A stretch of 64,000 bases of DNA from Acidobacteriota bacterium (lineage in GTDB: Bacteria; Acidobacteriota; UBA890; WLXD01): the NCBI GenBank assembly GCA_012103255.1, contig WLXD01000002.1, forward strand, positions 124,001 to 188,000, in the 5' to 3' direction. Positions 1-6,796 of this stretch are shown in pieces (the first letter of the stretch is position 1; each line of letters begins with the position of its first letter). Made by a program: the position numbers and the translations under genes. The notes under the pieces are model-generated. The model was not told the origin of the DNA. It worked only from the letters and a program-made list of their open reading frames with translations, and did no database searches.

Positions 1-743
1 AGTTCGGTGCCAGGAGCGAGTCGGAGGACCCGACTCAGGTGATCCCGCGCCTGGCCGAACTCACCGAGATCCCGATATGCAAGCCCGGTCAAGTATGAAC
101 CACGCGGATCGGGAGGAAGAACTTCCAACCGCTCGAGTGCACCCAACGCTTCCTGGGGGCGTCCGGTCTTCACCAACCCCTCAGCCAGACTCAGGTTGAT
201 CAGTGAGAACAGTGGGTCACTCGAAGGGATGCTCACGCGGGCTGCCGCACTCAACTCGCGGACGGCTTGCTCATGCTCACCGGTTTGCATGAGAACGTTT
301 CCGAGATTCACCTGCACGCGCGCACGGGAAATATTGGGATACGCCGGGTCAGCCAGAGCTTTGCGGTATTCGGCGATCGAGGCGTCGAAATTCCCGCGAC
401 GCGCCCAGTAGACGCCGAACCAGTTGTGAACTTCTGTGAGCTGGGGATTGATCTCGAGGGCCCGGTGAAACTCGCCTTCGGCGGCGATGTCCTCCCCCAT
501 CTGCGTGTAAACGACCCCGAGCCACATCCGCGTCTCGGCATTGTCTGGGTAGATCTCGAGTGCCTTCCGCAAAGCCTCCAGAGCGTTGCGCGTCTGGTTC
601 GTCGCGATGAAGCGCACACCCAATTGCTGCAACTCTATCGGGTCGTCAGAATTCGCGACCAGCGGGTCCGTCTGCTGTGCCCAGGCGAGCCCGGGAACGC
701 CGAGCGCGCACACTAGTGCGGCTGTGGCACAAAGCCTTCGCAT
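1..743 (-). CDS. TPR repeat protein, PilW/PilF-like, secreted (3' end outside window)
   Basis: This reading frame opens at ATG 743 and runs off the left edge without a stop, so only about 247 residues are visible. It starts with a signal peptide, MRRLCATAALVCALGVPGLA followed by WA|QQ, with likely cleavage after residue 22. From about residue 50 the chain is a series of helical TPR repeats, with patterns such as ALEIYPDNAETRMWLGVVY and ALADPAYPNISRARVQVNLG. The second resembles the repeat core of PilW/PilF, which stabilises the type IV pilus secretin, but generic periplasmic TPR proteins look alike. It is the last visible gene downstream of gpsA, with a 62-nt gap that holds a possible extended -10. 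TPR call firm, PilW role tentative. Confidence 0.75.
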   Translation of the reverse strand, partial: MRRLCATAALVCALGVPGLAWAQQTDPLVANSDDPIELQQLGVRFIATNQTRNALEALRKALEIYPDNAETRMWLGVVYTQMGEDIAAEGEFHRALEINPQLTEVHNWFGVYWARRGNFDASIAEYRKALADPAYPNISRARVQVNLGNVLMQTGEHEQAVRELSAAARVSIPSSDPLFSLINLSLAEGLVKTGRPQEALGALERLEVLPPDPRGSYLTGLAYRDLGEFGQARDHLSRVLRLAPGTE

Positions 744-784
744 ATCCACCCCCATTCGGGTTCCTGCGCCCCCCAACACAAGAA

Positions 785-793
785 ATCGTAGCA
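785..793 (-). promoter_or_regulatory. Possible extended -10 upstream of the TPR gene
   Basis: On the minus strand the sequence reads TGC TACGAT, an extended -10 shape shared with better candidates in this window. No convincing -35 lies 17 nt upstream, so this is weak. It would start transcription about 35 nt before the ATG at 743. Confidence 0.2.
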
Positions 794-805
794 CGGTCGG
801 AAGTA

Positions 806-1840
806 TCACTCTTCGGCCAACGCGCGTGACAACAACTTCTCGATTCCCGTCCGAGGGTCCAATCCCTCGTAGAGAACAGCATGGACACCGCGCGAGATCG
901 GCATGTCCACGCCATGCCGTTGGGCGAGTTCGAAGGCCGACCGCGTGGTCACGGCGCCTTCCGCGACCATCGTCATCGCGGCAGTGATCTCTTCGAGCGA
1001 CTTTCCTTCCGCGATCTCGACGCCGAGCGACCGGTTGCGGCTCAACGGGCCCGTGCAGGTAAGGACCAGGTCCCCAAGCCCGGCCAGGCCCATCAAGGTG
1101 TCAGCTCTTGCTCCACAAGAAACGGCCAGGACGCTCATTTCCTTGAGGCCGCGACTGATCAACGCCGCCTGCGTATTCGAACCGAATCCGAGCCCATCCA
1201 CGATCCCCGCAGCGATCGCAATGATGTTCTTCAGTGCCCCACCCATCTCCACTCCGACCAGGTCGTCGCTGCGGTACACCCGCAGGGCTCCAGCGCTGAG
1301 CGCCCTCTGGATGTCGTGGGCACATTCCGCGTCATCGCAAGCAAGGGTCACCGCGGTTGGATGGCCTGCCGCCAGCTCCACAGCGAACGACGGGCCCGAC
1401 AAGGACGAGACGGAACCGACGTGCTCTAGAGTCTCCCCAAGGACAACGCTCATCCGCGCGCCCGTGTGTTCCTCGATTCCTTTGGACGCCGAGATCATGT
1501 GGCATCCGGCCGGCACTTCCTCACGAAGATCACGCCACAGGGCCCGCGTATGCCGCGACGGAATCGCACTGACCACGAGCTGGGCTTCTTTCAACGCTTC
1601 GCCCGAATCGGCAGTGAGAGCGACAGTTGGCGGCAGCTCTGCCCCCGGGAGGTAGTCAACGTTGCGCCGCGAACCATCCATGGCGCGCATTCGGGAAGCG
1701 TCGCGCCCCCACAGCGTCACCGAGTGACCGGCTCGTGCACAGTGCAAGGCCAGCGCAGTGCCCCACGATCCGGCGCCAAAAACCGCCACGCGTCTGGCTT
1801 GCTGAGCCGGTGTTGCGTAGCGCTCGCCCTCAATGTGCAC
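806..1840 (-). CDS. gpsA: NAD(P)-dependent glycerol-3-phosphate dehydrogenase
   Basis: Reduces dihydroxyacetone phosphate to sn-glycerol 3-phosphate in the cytosol, the backbone for phospholipids. The 344-residue protein shows the N-terminal dinucleotide fold GAGSWGTALAL, the KGIEEHTG segment, the helical substrate region GGALKNIIAIAAGIVDGLG and GLAGLGDLVLTCTG. The chosen start is GTG 1840, preceded by GGGAGG five nt upstream; the longer open frame to 1918 lies inside plsY and is rejected. It overlaps plsY by 11 nt, so the acyl acceptor (GpsA product) and the acyltransferase that uses it (PlsY) are made together. Confidence 0.95.
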   Translation of the reverse strand: MHIEGERYATPAQQARRVAVFGAGSWGTALALHCARAGHSVTLWGRDASRMRAMDGSRRNVDYLPGAELPPTVALTADSGEALKEAQLVVSAIPSRHTRALWRDLREEVPAGCHMISASKGIEEHTGARMSVVLGETLEHVGSVSSLSGPSFAVELAAGHPTAVTLACDDAECAHDIQRALSAGALRVYRSDDLVGVEMGGALKNIIAIAAGIVDGLGFGSNTQAALISRGLKEMSVLAVSCGARADTLMGLAGLGDLVLTCTGPLSRNRSLGVEIAEGKSLEEITAAMTMVAEGAVTTRSAFELAQRHGVDMPISRGVHAVLYEGLDPRTGIEKLLSRALAEE

Positions 1841-2423
1841 GTTTGCCTCCCGCGCGACTCTCCGTTCCGGCCATGAGTCGACCGATATTCTCCCGATGCC
1901 GAACGACAACCACAACAAACACTGTCGTCGCAGCCAGCAAGTGGGGCCAGGGGCCTCCTAGCCACCACGTCGCGCCGACTAGGGCGCCTGCGGCCACAAT
2001 CGACGCCAGTGAGACCCACCGTGTGATCGCCACGACAGCGACAAACGCCAAAACCGCGGCTCCAGTCGGCACGGGCAGGAGGTAGCCGAACGCGCCGAGC
2101 ATCGTGGCAACCCCCTTCCCGCCCTTTCCGCCCAGAAACGGCGTGTAGCAATGTCCCAGAACAGCGCCAGCTGCTCCCGCCGCGAGGCCCTGCAAACTCC
2201 CATCTGCGAGCCAGCCGCCAATGAGGACGCCAGCGCTGCCCTTCGCCGCGTCCAGTAACAGCGTCGCGAGCCAACCACCGGGGCCCAGGAGGCGTCCCAC
2301 ATTGGTCGCCCCGATATTCCCGCTACCGGCGGCCCGGATGTCTCCCTTACCGAGAGCGCGCACCAGGACATAGCCGAACGGGATGCTACCAACGACAAAC
2401 GCACCCAGAAACGCACCAATCAT
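1830..2423 (-). CDS. plsY: Glycerol-3-phosphate acyltransferase PlsY
   Basis: Inner-membrane enzyme that moves the acyl group of acyl-phosphate onto glycerol 3-phosphate, giving lysophosphatidate. The 197 residues contain the three PlsY signatures: GSGNIGATN near residue 35, LLDAAKG near 57 and CYTPFLGGKGGKGVAT near 92-107, between hydrophobic helices. Length fits the family. It starts within the last codons of the CinA-type gene (4-nt ATGA overlap) and runs into gpsA, its substrate supplier. No PlsX is visible in this window. Confidence 0.95.
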   Translation of the reverse strand: MIGAFLGAFVVGSIPFGYVLVRALGKGDIRAAGSGNIGATNVGRLLGPGGWLATLLLDAAKGSAGVLIGGWLADGSLQGLAAGAAGAVLGHCYTPFLGGKGGKGVATMLGAFGYLLPVPTGAAVLAFVAVVAITRWVSLASIVAAGALVGATWWLGGPWPHLLAATTVFVVVVVRHRENIGRLMAGTESRAGGKRAH

Positions 2424-2923
2424 GTGACCACCTCGCCTACTGTAGCGAGCAACATGCCGATCAACTCGCTGGCGGCGGCCATGCGCACTTCGTCACGATC
2501 ACCCTCGAACCACGCTCGCCGCACAGCCGATGTCCGCGGCCCCGCCACGGCCAGATAGGTTGTGCCTACCGGTTCAGCCTCGTGACCGGGGCCCGCCCAG
2601 CCGGTCACCGCTGCACCGTAGGTGGCCTTAGCCCGGTTCTTGACCCGCTGCGCCAATTCGATTGTCGTTTCGGACGATACCGGCCCGCTCTCAATGAGGG
2701 TCTGTGGGGCGACGCCAAGGAGAGCGGTTTTGGATTCGTTGCTGTACACCACGACTCCGCCAGCGATCACATCCGACGCGCCCGACGGTGCCGTCAAGGA
2801 CGCAAGCACGGTCCCGCCCGTACAGGACTCTGCGATAGCCACGTCGGCACCAACACTTCGCAAGGCGTTGTGGAGGCGACGCACCTGATCGGCAATTTCG
2901 GGGGTCAGAGGATCTGTTGCCAT
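2420..2923 (-). CDS. pncC: CinA C-terminal-type nicotinamide-nucleotide amidohydrolase
   Basis: This 167-residue protein corresponds only to the CinA C-terminal domain (PncC type), which deamidates nicotinamide mononucleotide to nicotinate mononucleotide in pyridine nucleotide salvage. Visible family marks are AESCTGGTVLASLT near residue 30, GGVVVYSNESKTALLGV and the glycine-rich VTGWAGPG segment. The N-terminal CinA domain (MoeA/MogA fold) is absent, as in many stand-alone PncC proteins. It overlaps pgpA by 19 nt and plsY by 4 nt, so it is inside the phospholipid operon, as CinA/PgpA pairs often are. Confidence 0.88.
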   Translation of the reverse strand: MATDPLTPEIADQVRRLHNALRSVGADVAIAESCTGGTVLASLTAPSGASDVIAGGVVVYSNESKTALLGVAPQTLIESGPVSSETTIELAQRVKNRAKATYGAAVTGWAGPGHEAEPVGTTYLAVAGPRTSAVRRAWFEGDRDEVRMAAASELIGMLLATVGEVVT

Positions 2924-3363
2924 GTCAGCAACCAGATGACCGCCAACGTATAGGCGCCGGCCACGATGTCATCCGCCATGATGCCGATTCCCTCGGGGAG
3001 CGATTCCGCCACGTTGGCTGGAAACGGCTTCACGATGTCGAATAGCCGGAACACAAAGAACGCCACAATCCATTGCGTCGGTGTCGTCGCCCCGATCAAG
3101 GCCACCCACATCCCGGCGAGCTCGTCCACGACCACTTCCGACGGGTCGCCATCCGAGAGCGCTCGCGAAACGGTCGTAGCGGCCCAGGTTCCGACTGCCG
3201 TGGCGATCACTGTGGCCGCCGCCTGAATCCAGACGGGCTGATTGACGAGCACGAGAACGAATACGACGAGAGCGAAGGCTGAACCGATGGTGCCTGGCGC
3301 AGGTCGTAGGTACCCACTACCCATGCAACTCGTGACGAGGCGGGCCGGATGTAGGCGATTCAA
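2905..3363 (-). CDS. pgpA: Phosphatidylglycerophosphatase A
   Basis: Membrane phosphatase that removes the phosphate from phosphatidylglycerophosphate to give phosphatidylglycerol. The 152 residues include MGSGYLRPAPGTIGS near the N-terminus, VDELAGMWVAL and DDIVAGAYTLA, matching PgpA, with several hydrophobic helices. The open frame extends to 3627 but that part lies over asnS. The likely start is TTG 3363, sharing TTGA with the asnS stop; an ATG at 3324 would cut into the conserved N-terminal motif. With PlsY and GpsA it forms a phospholipid group. Confidence 0.88.
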   Translation of the reverse strand: MNRLHPARLVTSCMGSGYLRPAPGTIGSAFALVVFVLVLVNQPVWIQAAATVIATAVGTWAATTVSRALSDGDPSEVVVDELAGMWVALIGATTPTQWIVAFFVFRLFDIVKPFPANVAESLPEGIGIMADDIVAGAYTLAVIWLLTWQQIL

Positions 3364-4655
3364 GGTTCGAGACGCCCGATTGTGCGCGGGAACGGAATGG
3401 TCTCGCGCAGATGGGGCCGCCCAGTTACCCAGGCCACCAGCCGTTCCAGTCCCATGCCGAACCCGGAGTGAGGAACCGTTCCGTACCGACGCAGGTCGAG
3501 ATACCACTCGTACGGCTCGCGCGGCAACCCGTGCTCCTCGAGCTTCGACTCGAGCAATACCGGGTCGTGGATGCGTTGCCCACCACCAATGATCTCGCCG
3601 TATCCGTCCGAGGCAATCAGATCGCATCCGAGCACGAGGTCGTCACGCTCAGGATCGGGCTCCATATAGAAGGGCTTGATACGCGCTGGGAACCGATTGA
3701 TGAACACCGGCTTTCCGAAGTGTTTCGACAGAAGCGTCTCGTGTCCGCCACCGAAATCATCTCCCCACTCGAACTCCTCTCCTGCTTCCTGTAGGAGCTT
3801 CACGCTGTCGTCGTAGTGCAAACGCGGGAATGGAGCCTGCACGGCTTCAAGCGCGGAGAGGTCGCGTTCGAGTACGTCCAATTCGGAACGACACTCGACG
3901 AGGGCCTGAGCGATCACGGTGCAGATGAAGTCCTCGGCCACGTCCATCGCATCATCGATCGTGGCGTACGCAATCTCCGGCTCCAGCATCCAGAATTCCG
4001 TCAGATGCCGGCGAGTCTTGGACTTCTCGGCCCGAAACGTCGGTCCGAAGCAGAAGACCTTCCCGAAGGCCATCGCGCCCGCTTCCTGGTACAGCTGGCC
4101 GCTTTGGCTCAGAAATGCGGAACGCCCGAAGTAGTCAGTCTCGAAAAGCGTCGTCGTTCCCTCAACCGAGAGAGGCGTGAGCATGGGACTGTCAAACAGC
4201 ACGTATCCGCGCTCGTAGAAATAGTCCCGGCAGATCTTCTGGAGAGCGCTTCGGACTCGAAGTACCGCATGCTGTTGAGCCGATCGGAGCCAGAGATGCC
4301 GGCGGTCCATGAGGAACTCCACGCCATGTTCTTTCGGGCTGATCGGGTAGCCCTCTACGGCCTGGAAGACCTCAATCGCCTCGACAACCAGTTCCACGCC
4401 CGATGGGGCGCGATCGTCCGCCTTCACGGTGCCTGTCACCGCCAGCGAGGACTCCTGTCCGATCGTCTCGATCACCTCCCACGTCGCGGGTTCAACCTTC
4501 CCGCGCACCGTGACCGCCTGGACCGTCCCAGAGCCATCGCGCACTTCGAGGAACGCGATCTTGCCGCTGGAACGCTTGTTGTAGAGCCAGCCGCGGAGCT
4601 CGACCTGCTCTCCGATATGTTGAGCAAGTTGATCGATCGGAACCTTGCTGCTCAT
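3360..4655 (-). CDS. asnS: Asparagine--tRNA ligase
   Basis: Class II synthetase charging tRNA-Asn. The 431-residue protein has an N-terminal OB anticodon-binding domain (VELRGWLYNKRSSGKIAFLE), class II motif 2 (FRAEKSKTRRHLTEFWMLE) and motif 3 (GFGMGLERLVAWVTG) close to the C-terminus. The start is ATG 4655, with GAGGAA seven nt upstream; the six extra codons to 4673 are not needed. It follows the AmgK-like gene after a 63-nt gap and shares its stop with the pgpA start. Length is shorter than E. coli AsnS (466), within family range. Confidence 0.95.
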   Translation of the reverse strand: MSSKVPIDQLAQHIGEQVELRGWLYNKRSSGKIAFLEVRDGSGTVQAVTVRGKVEPATWEVIETIGQESSLAVTGTVKADDRAPSGVELVVEAIEVFQAVEGYPISPKEHGVEFLMDRRHLWLRSAQQHAVLRVRSALQKICRDYFYERGYVLFDSPMLTPLSVEGTTTLFETDYFGRSAFLSQSGQLYQEAGAMAFGKVFCFGPTFRAEKSKTRRHLTEFWMLEPEIAYATIDDAMDVAEDFICTVIAQALVECRSELDVLERDLSALEAVQAPFPRLHYDDSVKLLQEAGEEFEWGDDFGGGHETLLSKHFGKPVFINRFPARIKPFYMEPDPERDDLVLGCDLIASDGYGEIIGGGQRIHDPVLLESKLEEHGLPREPYEWYLDLRRYGTVPHSGFGMGLERLVAWVTGRPHLRETIPFPRTIGRLEP

Positions 4656-4718
4656 GACTATTCCTCGAATCACTCTGAGTCAGAAGATGCTGAAAGGTAA
4701 CTGCGCCCGCGACGCAAG

Positions 4719-5732
4719 TCACGCCATGAAACGATCCAGAGCGGCCAGGCCTGGTCGAAACTGCTCAAGACCAAGACTCGCGAGACACCGGTCGATGTGT
4801 CGACAGGTTCGCGGCACGTAAGCGGCGAAGCCGTCGTTGCCCGCCACGGCCACTTGATAGCCAAACGTACCCAGCGCTTTCAACGAGCGCTGCAGCGCGG
4901 TCAGCACAAAGGCCTGTCGGTCGGCGCTTCCCAGCCCCAGAGGCCAGTCTGGCACCGCGAGGCTTGAGTCCACAGTGTTGTGCAGGGGTCCATCCGCGAC
5001 CAATCCGCGAAGAACCGACGCGGTGATTTCATCGGCCACATCGACATAGTTGTCGAGCAGCAAGGACACCGGATCGTAAAAGACCGGCCCCCACATCAAG
5101 TCCTGATAGCCCACGACGAGAAGGCGCTCCCCGTGCACAGCAAGATTTCGAGAATGAAAATCTCGATGACACATCACCGTCGGCAGTTCAGCCAATCGAC
5201 TCGCTACAGCGACGTAGAGTTCCGCGCGGAGTCTGGCGTCACCGGCGTTCTCGAGCCACGTTCCAAAGGCGTGACTTTCGAGGTAGCCGAATTCGAATTC
5301 GAATCGTGCACGATCGAGTGCCCAGCCCTCATTCGCCGCGCCGTGCCGACGGCCTGCCCTCCAGACGCGCGCCATGATCTCGCCGGCCTGGTCATAGAGT
5401 CGCCGGCCGGCCTCCGCGGGAATGGAATCCAGCAATCGGTCGCCGCCATCCTGAACCAGGATGCTCCGCTCCCCCACCTGGTAGATGCGGGGCACCGCGA
5501 TGTCGGCGCGGCGGCACCATTCGGTGGTACGGACGTAGCGTTCCACGCCCTCGGCCGCTAGTTCGACCGGGTACGTCACGAGGACGGCGGTGGTATTTCC
5601 GGGAGTGGTCAGGCGATAGAAGCGCCGAGTCGATGCATGACCCTGCATCTGTGTCGTCCGGGCGATTGGCGGCAGTCGAAGACCGCGCAGCGCTCCCTCC
5701 GCCTCGAGTTGCTCACAGCTCAACTCGCTCAT
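4719..5732 (-). CDS. AmgK-like sugar kinase (aminoglycoside phosphotransferase fold)
   Basis: A 337-residue phosphotransferase-fold protein paired with a MurU-like nucleotidyltransferase, the arrangement of AmgK-MurU, where AmgK phosphorylates MurNAc/GlcNAc at C1 for cell wall recycling. Seen here: an N-terminal nucleotide lobe (residues 30-55), the catalytic loop CHRDFHSRNL with D191 and N196, then VVGYQDLMWGP. Family members normally carry an Asp at the second residue of IDFQD for Mg binding; here that position is Gly208, while D211 remains. The enzyme may therefore be altered or inactive, or D211 may substitute. It overlaps the nucleotidyltransferase gene by 4 nt. Substrate is not certain. 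Confidence 0.75.
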   Translation of the reverse strand: MSELSCEQLEAEGALRGLRLPPIARTTQMQGHASTRRFYRLTTPGNTTAVLVTYPVELAAEGVERYVRTTEWCRRADIAVPRIYQVGERSILVQDGGDRLLDSIPAEAGRRLYDQAGEIMARVWRAGRRHGAANEGWALDRARFEFEFGYLESHAFGTWLENAGDARLRAELYVAVASRLAELPTVMCHRDFHSRNLAVHGERLLVVGYQDLMWGPVFYDPVSLLLDNYVDVADEITASVLRGLVADGPLHNTVDSSLAVPDWPLGLGSADRQAFVLTALQRSLKALGTFGYQVAVAGNDGFAAYVPRTCRHIDRCLASLGLEQFRPGLAALDRFMA

Positions 5733-6796
5733 GTCCCCGGTTCGGTCCAGCGAATAGGTCCATCCGCAGTGAAGACCGTATTCTCGGCCACCGTTCCGCC
5801 AGGCACATGCACGCCACGCATGACGATCGCATTTCGCAAGTCACATTCGGGTCCGACCCATGAGTCCGGCCACGTGACGGTCCGGCGCAGTCTCGTGGCC
5901 GCGCCAACGCGCGTCCGATCGCCGAGCACGACGCCCTCGAGCTGAGCGCCATGTCTCAGACGGACCCCAGCACCGGCGAGATATGGCGGCACCAGTCGGA
6001 CGTTCTCCAGGTGGGCGTCCGGGCTGCGATAGCCCGCAGCCAGCACTCGTCGGAAGCCACGGATCCCGAGCGGGACGTCGCCGAGATGGAGACTGGAGAG
6101 TTGGTTGTCGATGTAGCGCTGGGGATCTCCAACTTCGTACCAGGTTCCCGCCACGGGAATCGCGTGGATCGGGAGACCGGCCCGCAACAAGGGATCGTAG
6201 ATCGAGTTGACCGTCCCCGCCGGAGTATCGGCTGGAAGAAGTTCGAGTGCGTCGCGTTCGATGAGGTGCAGACCCGTAAAGACGCCTTCAACTGTGTCGC
6301 TGCACTCAACCTGATCTCCCGGGAACGCCAGGAGTCGGCCATCGGTGGACGCCGTAACCTGCGGATAACCGTCCGCTGCGCTACCTCTATGCAGAGCCAG
6401 GGTCGCGAGTGCGCCCGAGTCGCGATGGTGCCGGATGAGCTCCCCCAAGGACAGCAGCCCCACCACATCCCCATTCACAATCAAGAGGCGTTGACCGAAT
6501 CGATCGAGCACATTGCGCGGGCCGCCAGCCGTTCCCAGCAACACGGGCTCTCGGCTGTATTCGATAGCAATACCGAAGGCACGATGACCATAGCGCTCGG
6601 CGATCGTCTCGCCAGCGTGATGCAGGTTGATCAGCACTCGCTCGAATCCGTGGCCACCCAGCCACTCTAGCGTGTGATCGAGGAGGGGCCGATTCAAGAA
6701 CGGGACCACCGCTTTGGCGAGCGTGGCCGTCAAGGGCCTGAGCCGCGTTGCATGGCCAGCCGCCAGGATCATCGGGGTCACATCAGCGCTCGGCAT
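5729..6796 (-). CDS. MurU-like sugar-1-phosphate nucleotidyltransferase with C-terminal beta-helix
   Basis: Transfers NMP onto a sugar 1-phosphate; next to an AmgK-like kinase the likely product is UDP-MurNAc or a related NDP-sugar. The 355 residues begin with a nucleotidyltransferase core (ILAAGHATRLRPLTATLAKA, then LIVNGDV near 110). They continue past the usual MurU end (about 225 residues) into roughly 115 residues of hexapeptide-like repeats (GVRLRHGAQLEGVVLGDRTR), a left-handed beta-helix as in GDP-mannose or glucose-1-phosphate enzymes. ATG 6796 is chosen since it aligns the first strand; it overlaps the upstream gene by 14 nt. Substrate unproven. Confidence 0.78.
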   Translation of the reverse strand: MPSADVTPMILAAGHATRLRPLTATLAKAVVPFLNRPLLDHTLEWLGGHGFERVLINLHHAGETIAERYGHRAFGIAIEYSREPVLLGTAGGPRNVLDRFGQRLLIVNGDVVGLLSLGELIRHHRDSGALATLALHRGSAADGYPQVTASTDGRLLAFPGDQVECSDTVEGVFTGLHLIERDALELLPADTPAGTVNSIYDPLLRAGLPIHAIPVAGTWYEVGDPQRYIDNQLSSLHLGDVPLGIRGFRRVLAAGYRSPDAHLENVRLVPPYLAGAGVRLRHGAQLEGVVLGDRTRVGAATRLRRTVTWPDSWVGPECDLRNAIVMRGVHVPGGTVAENTVFTADGPIRWTEPGT

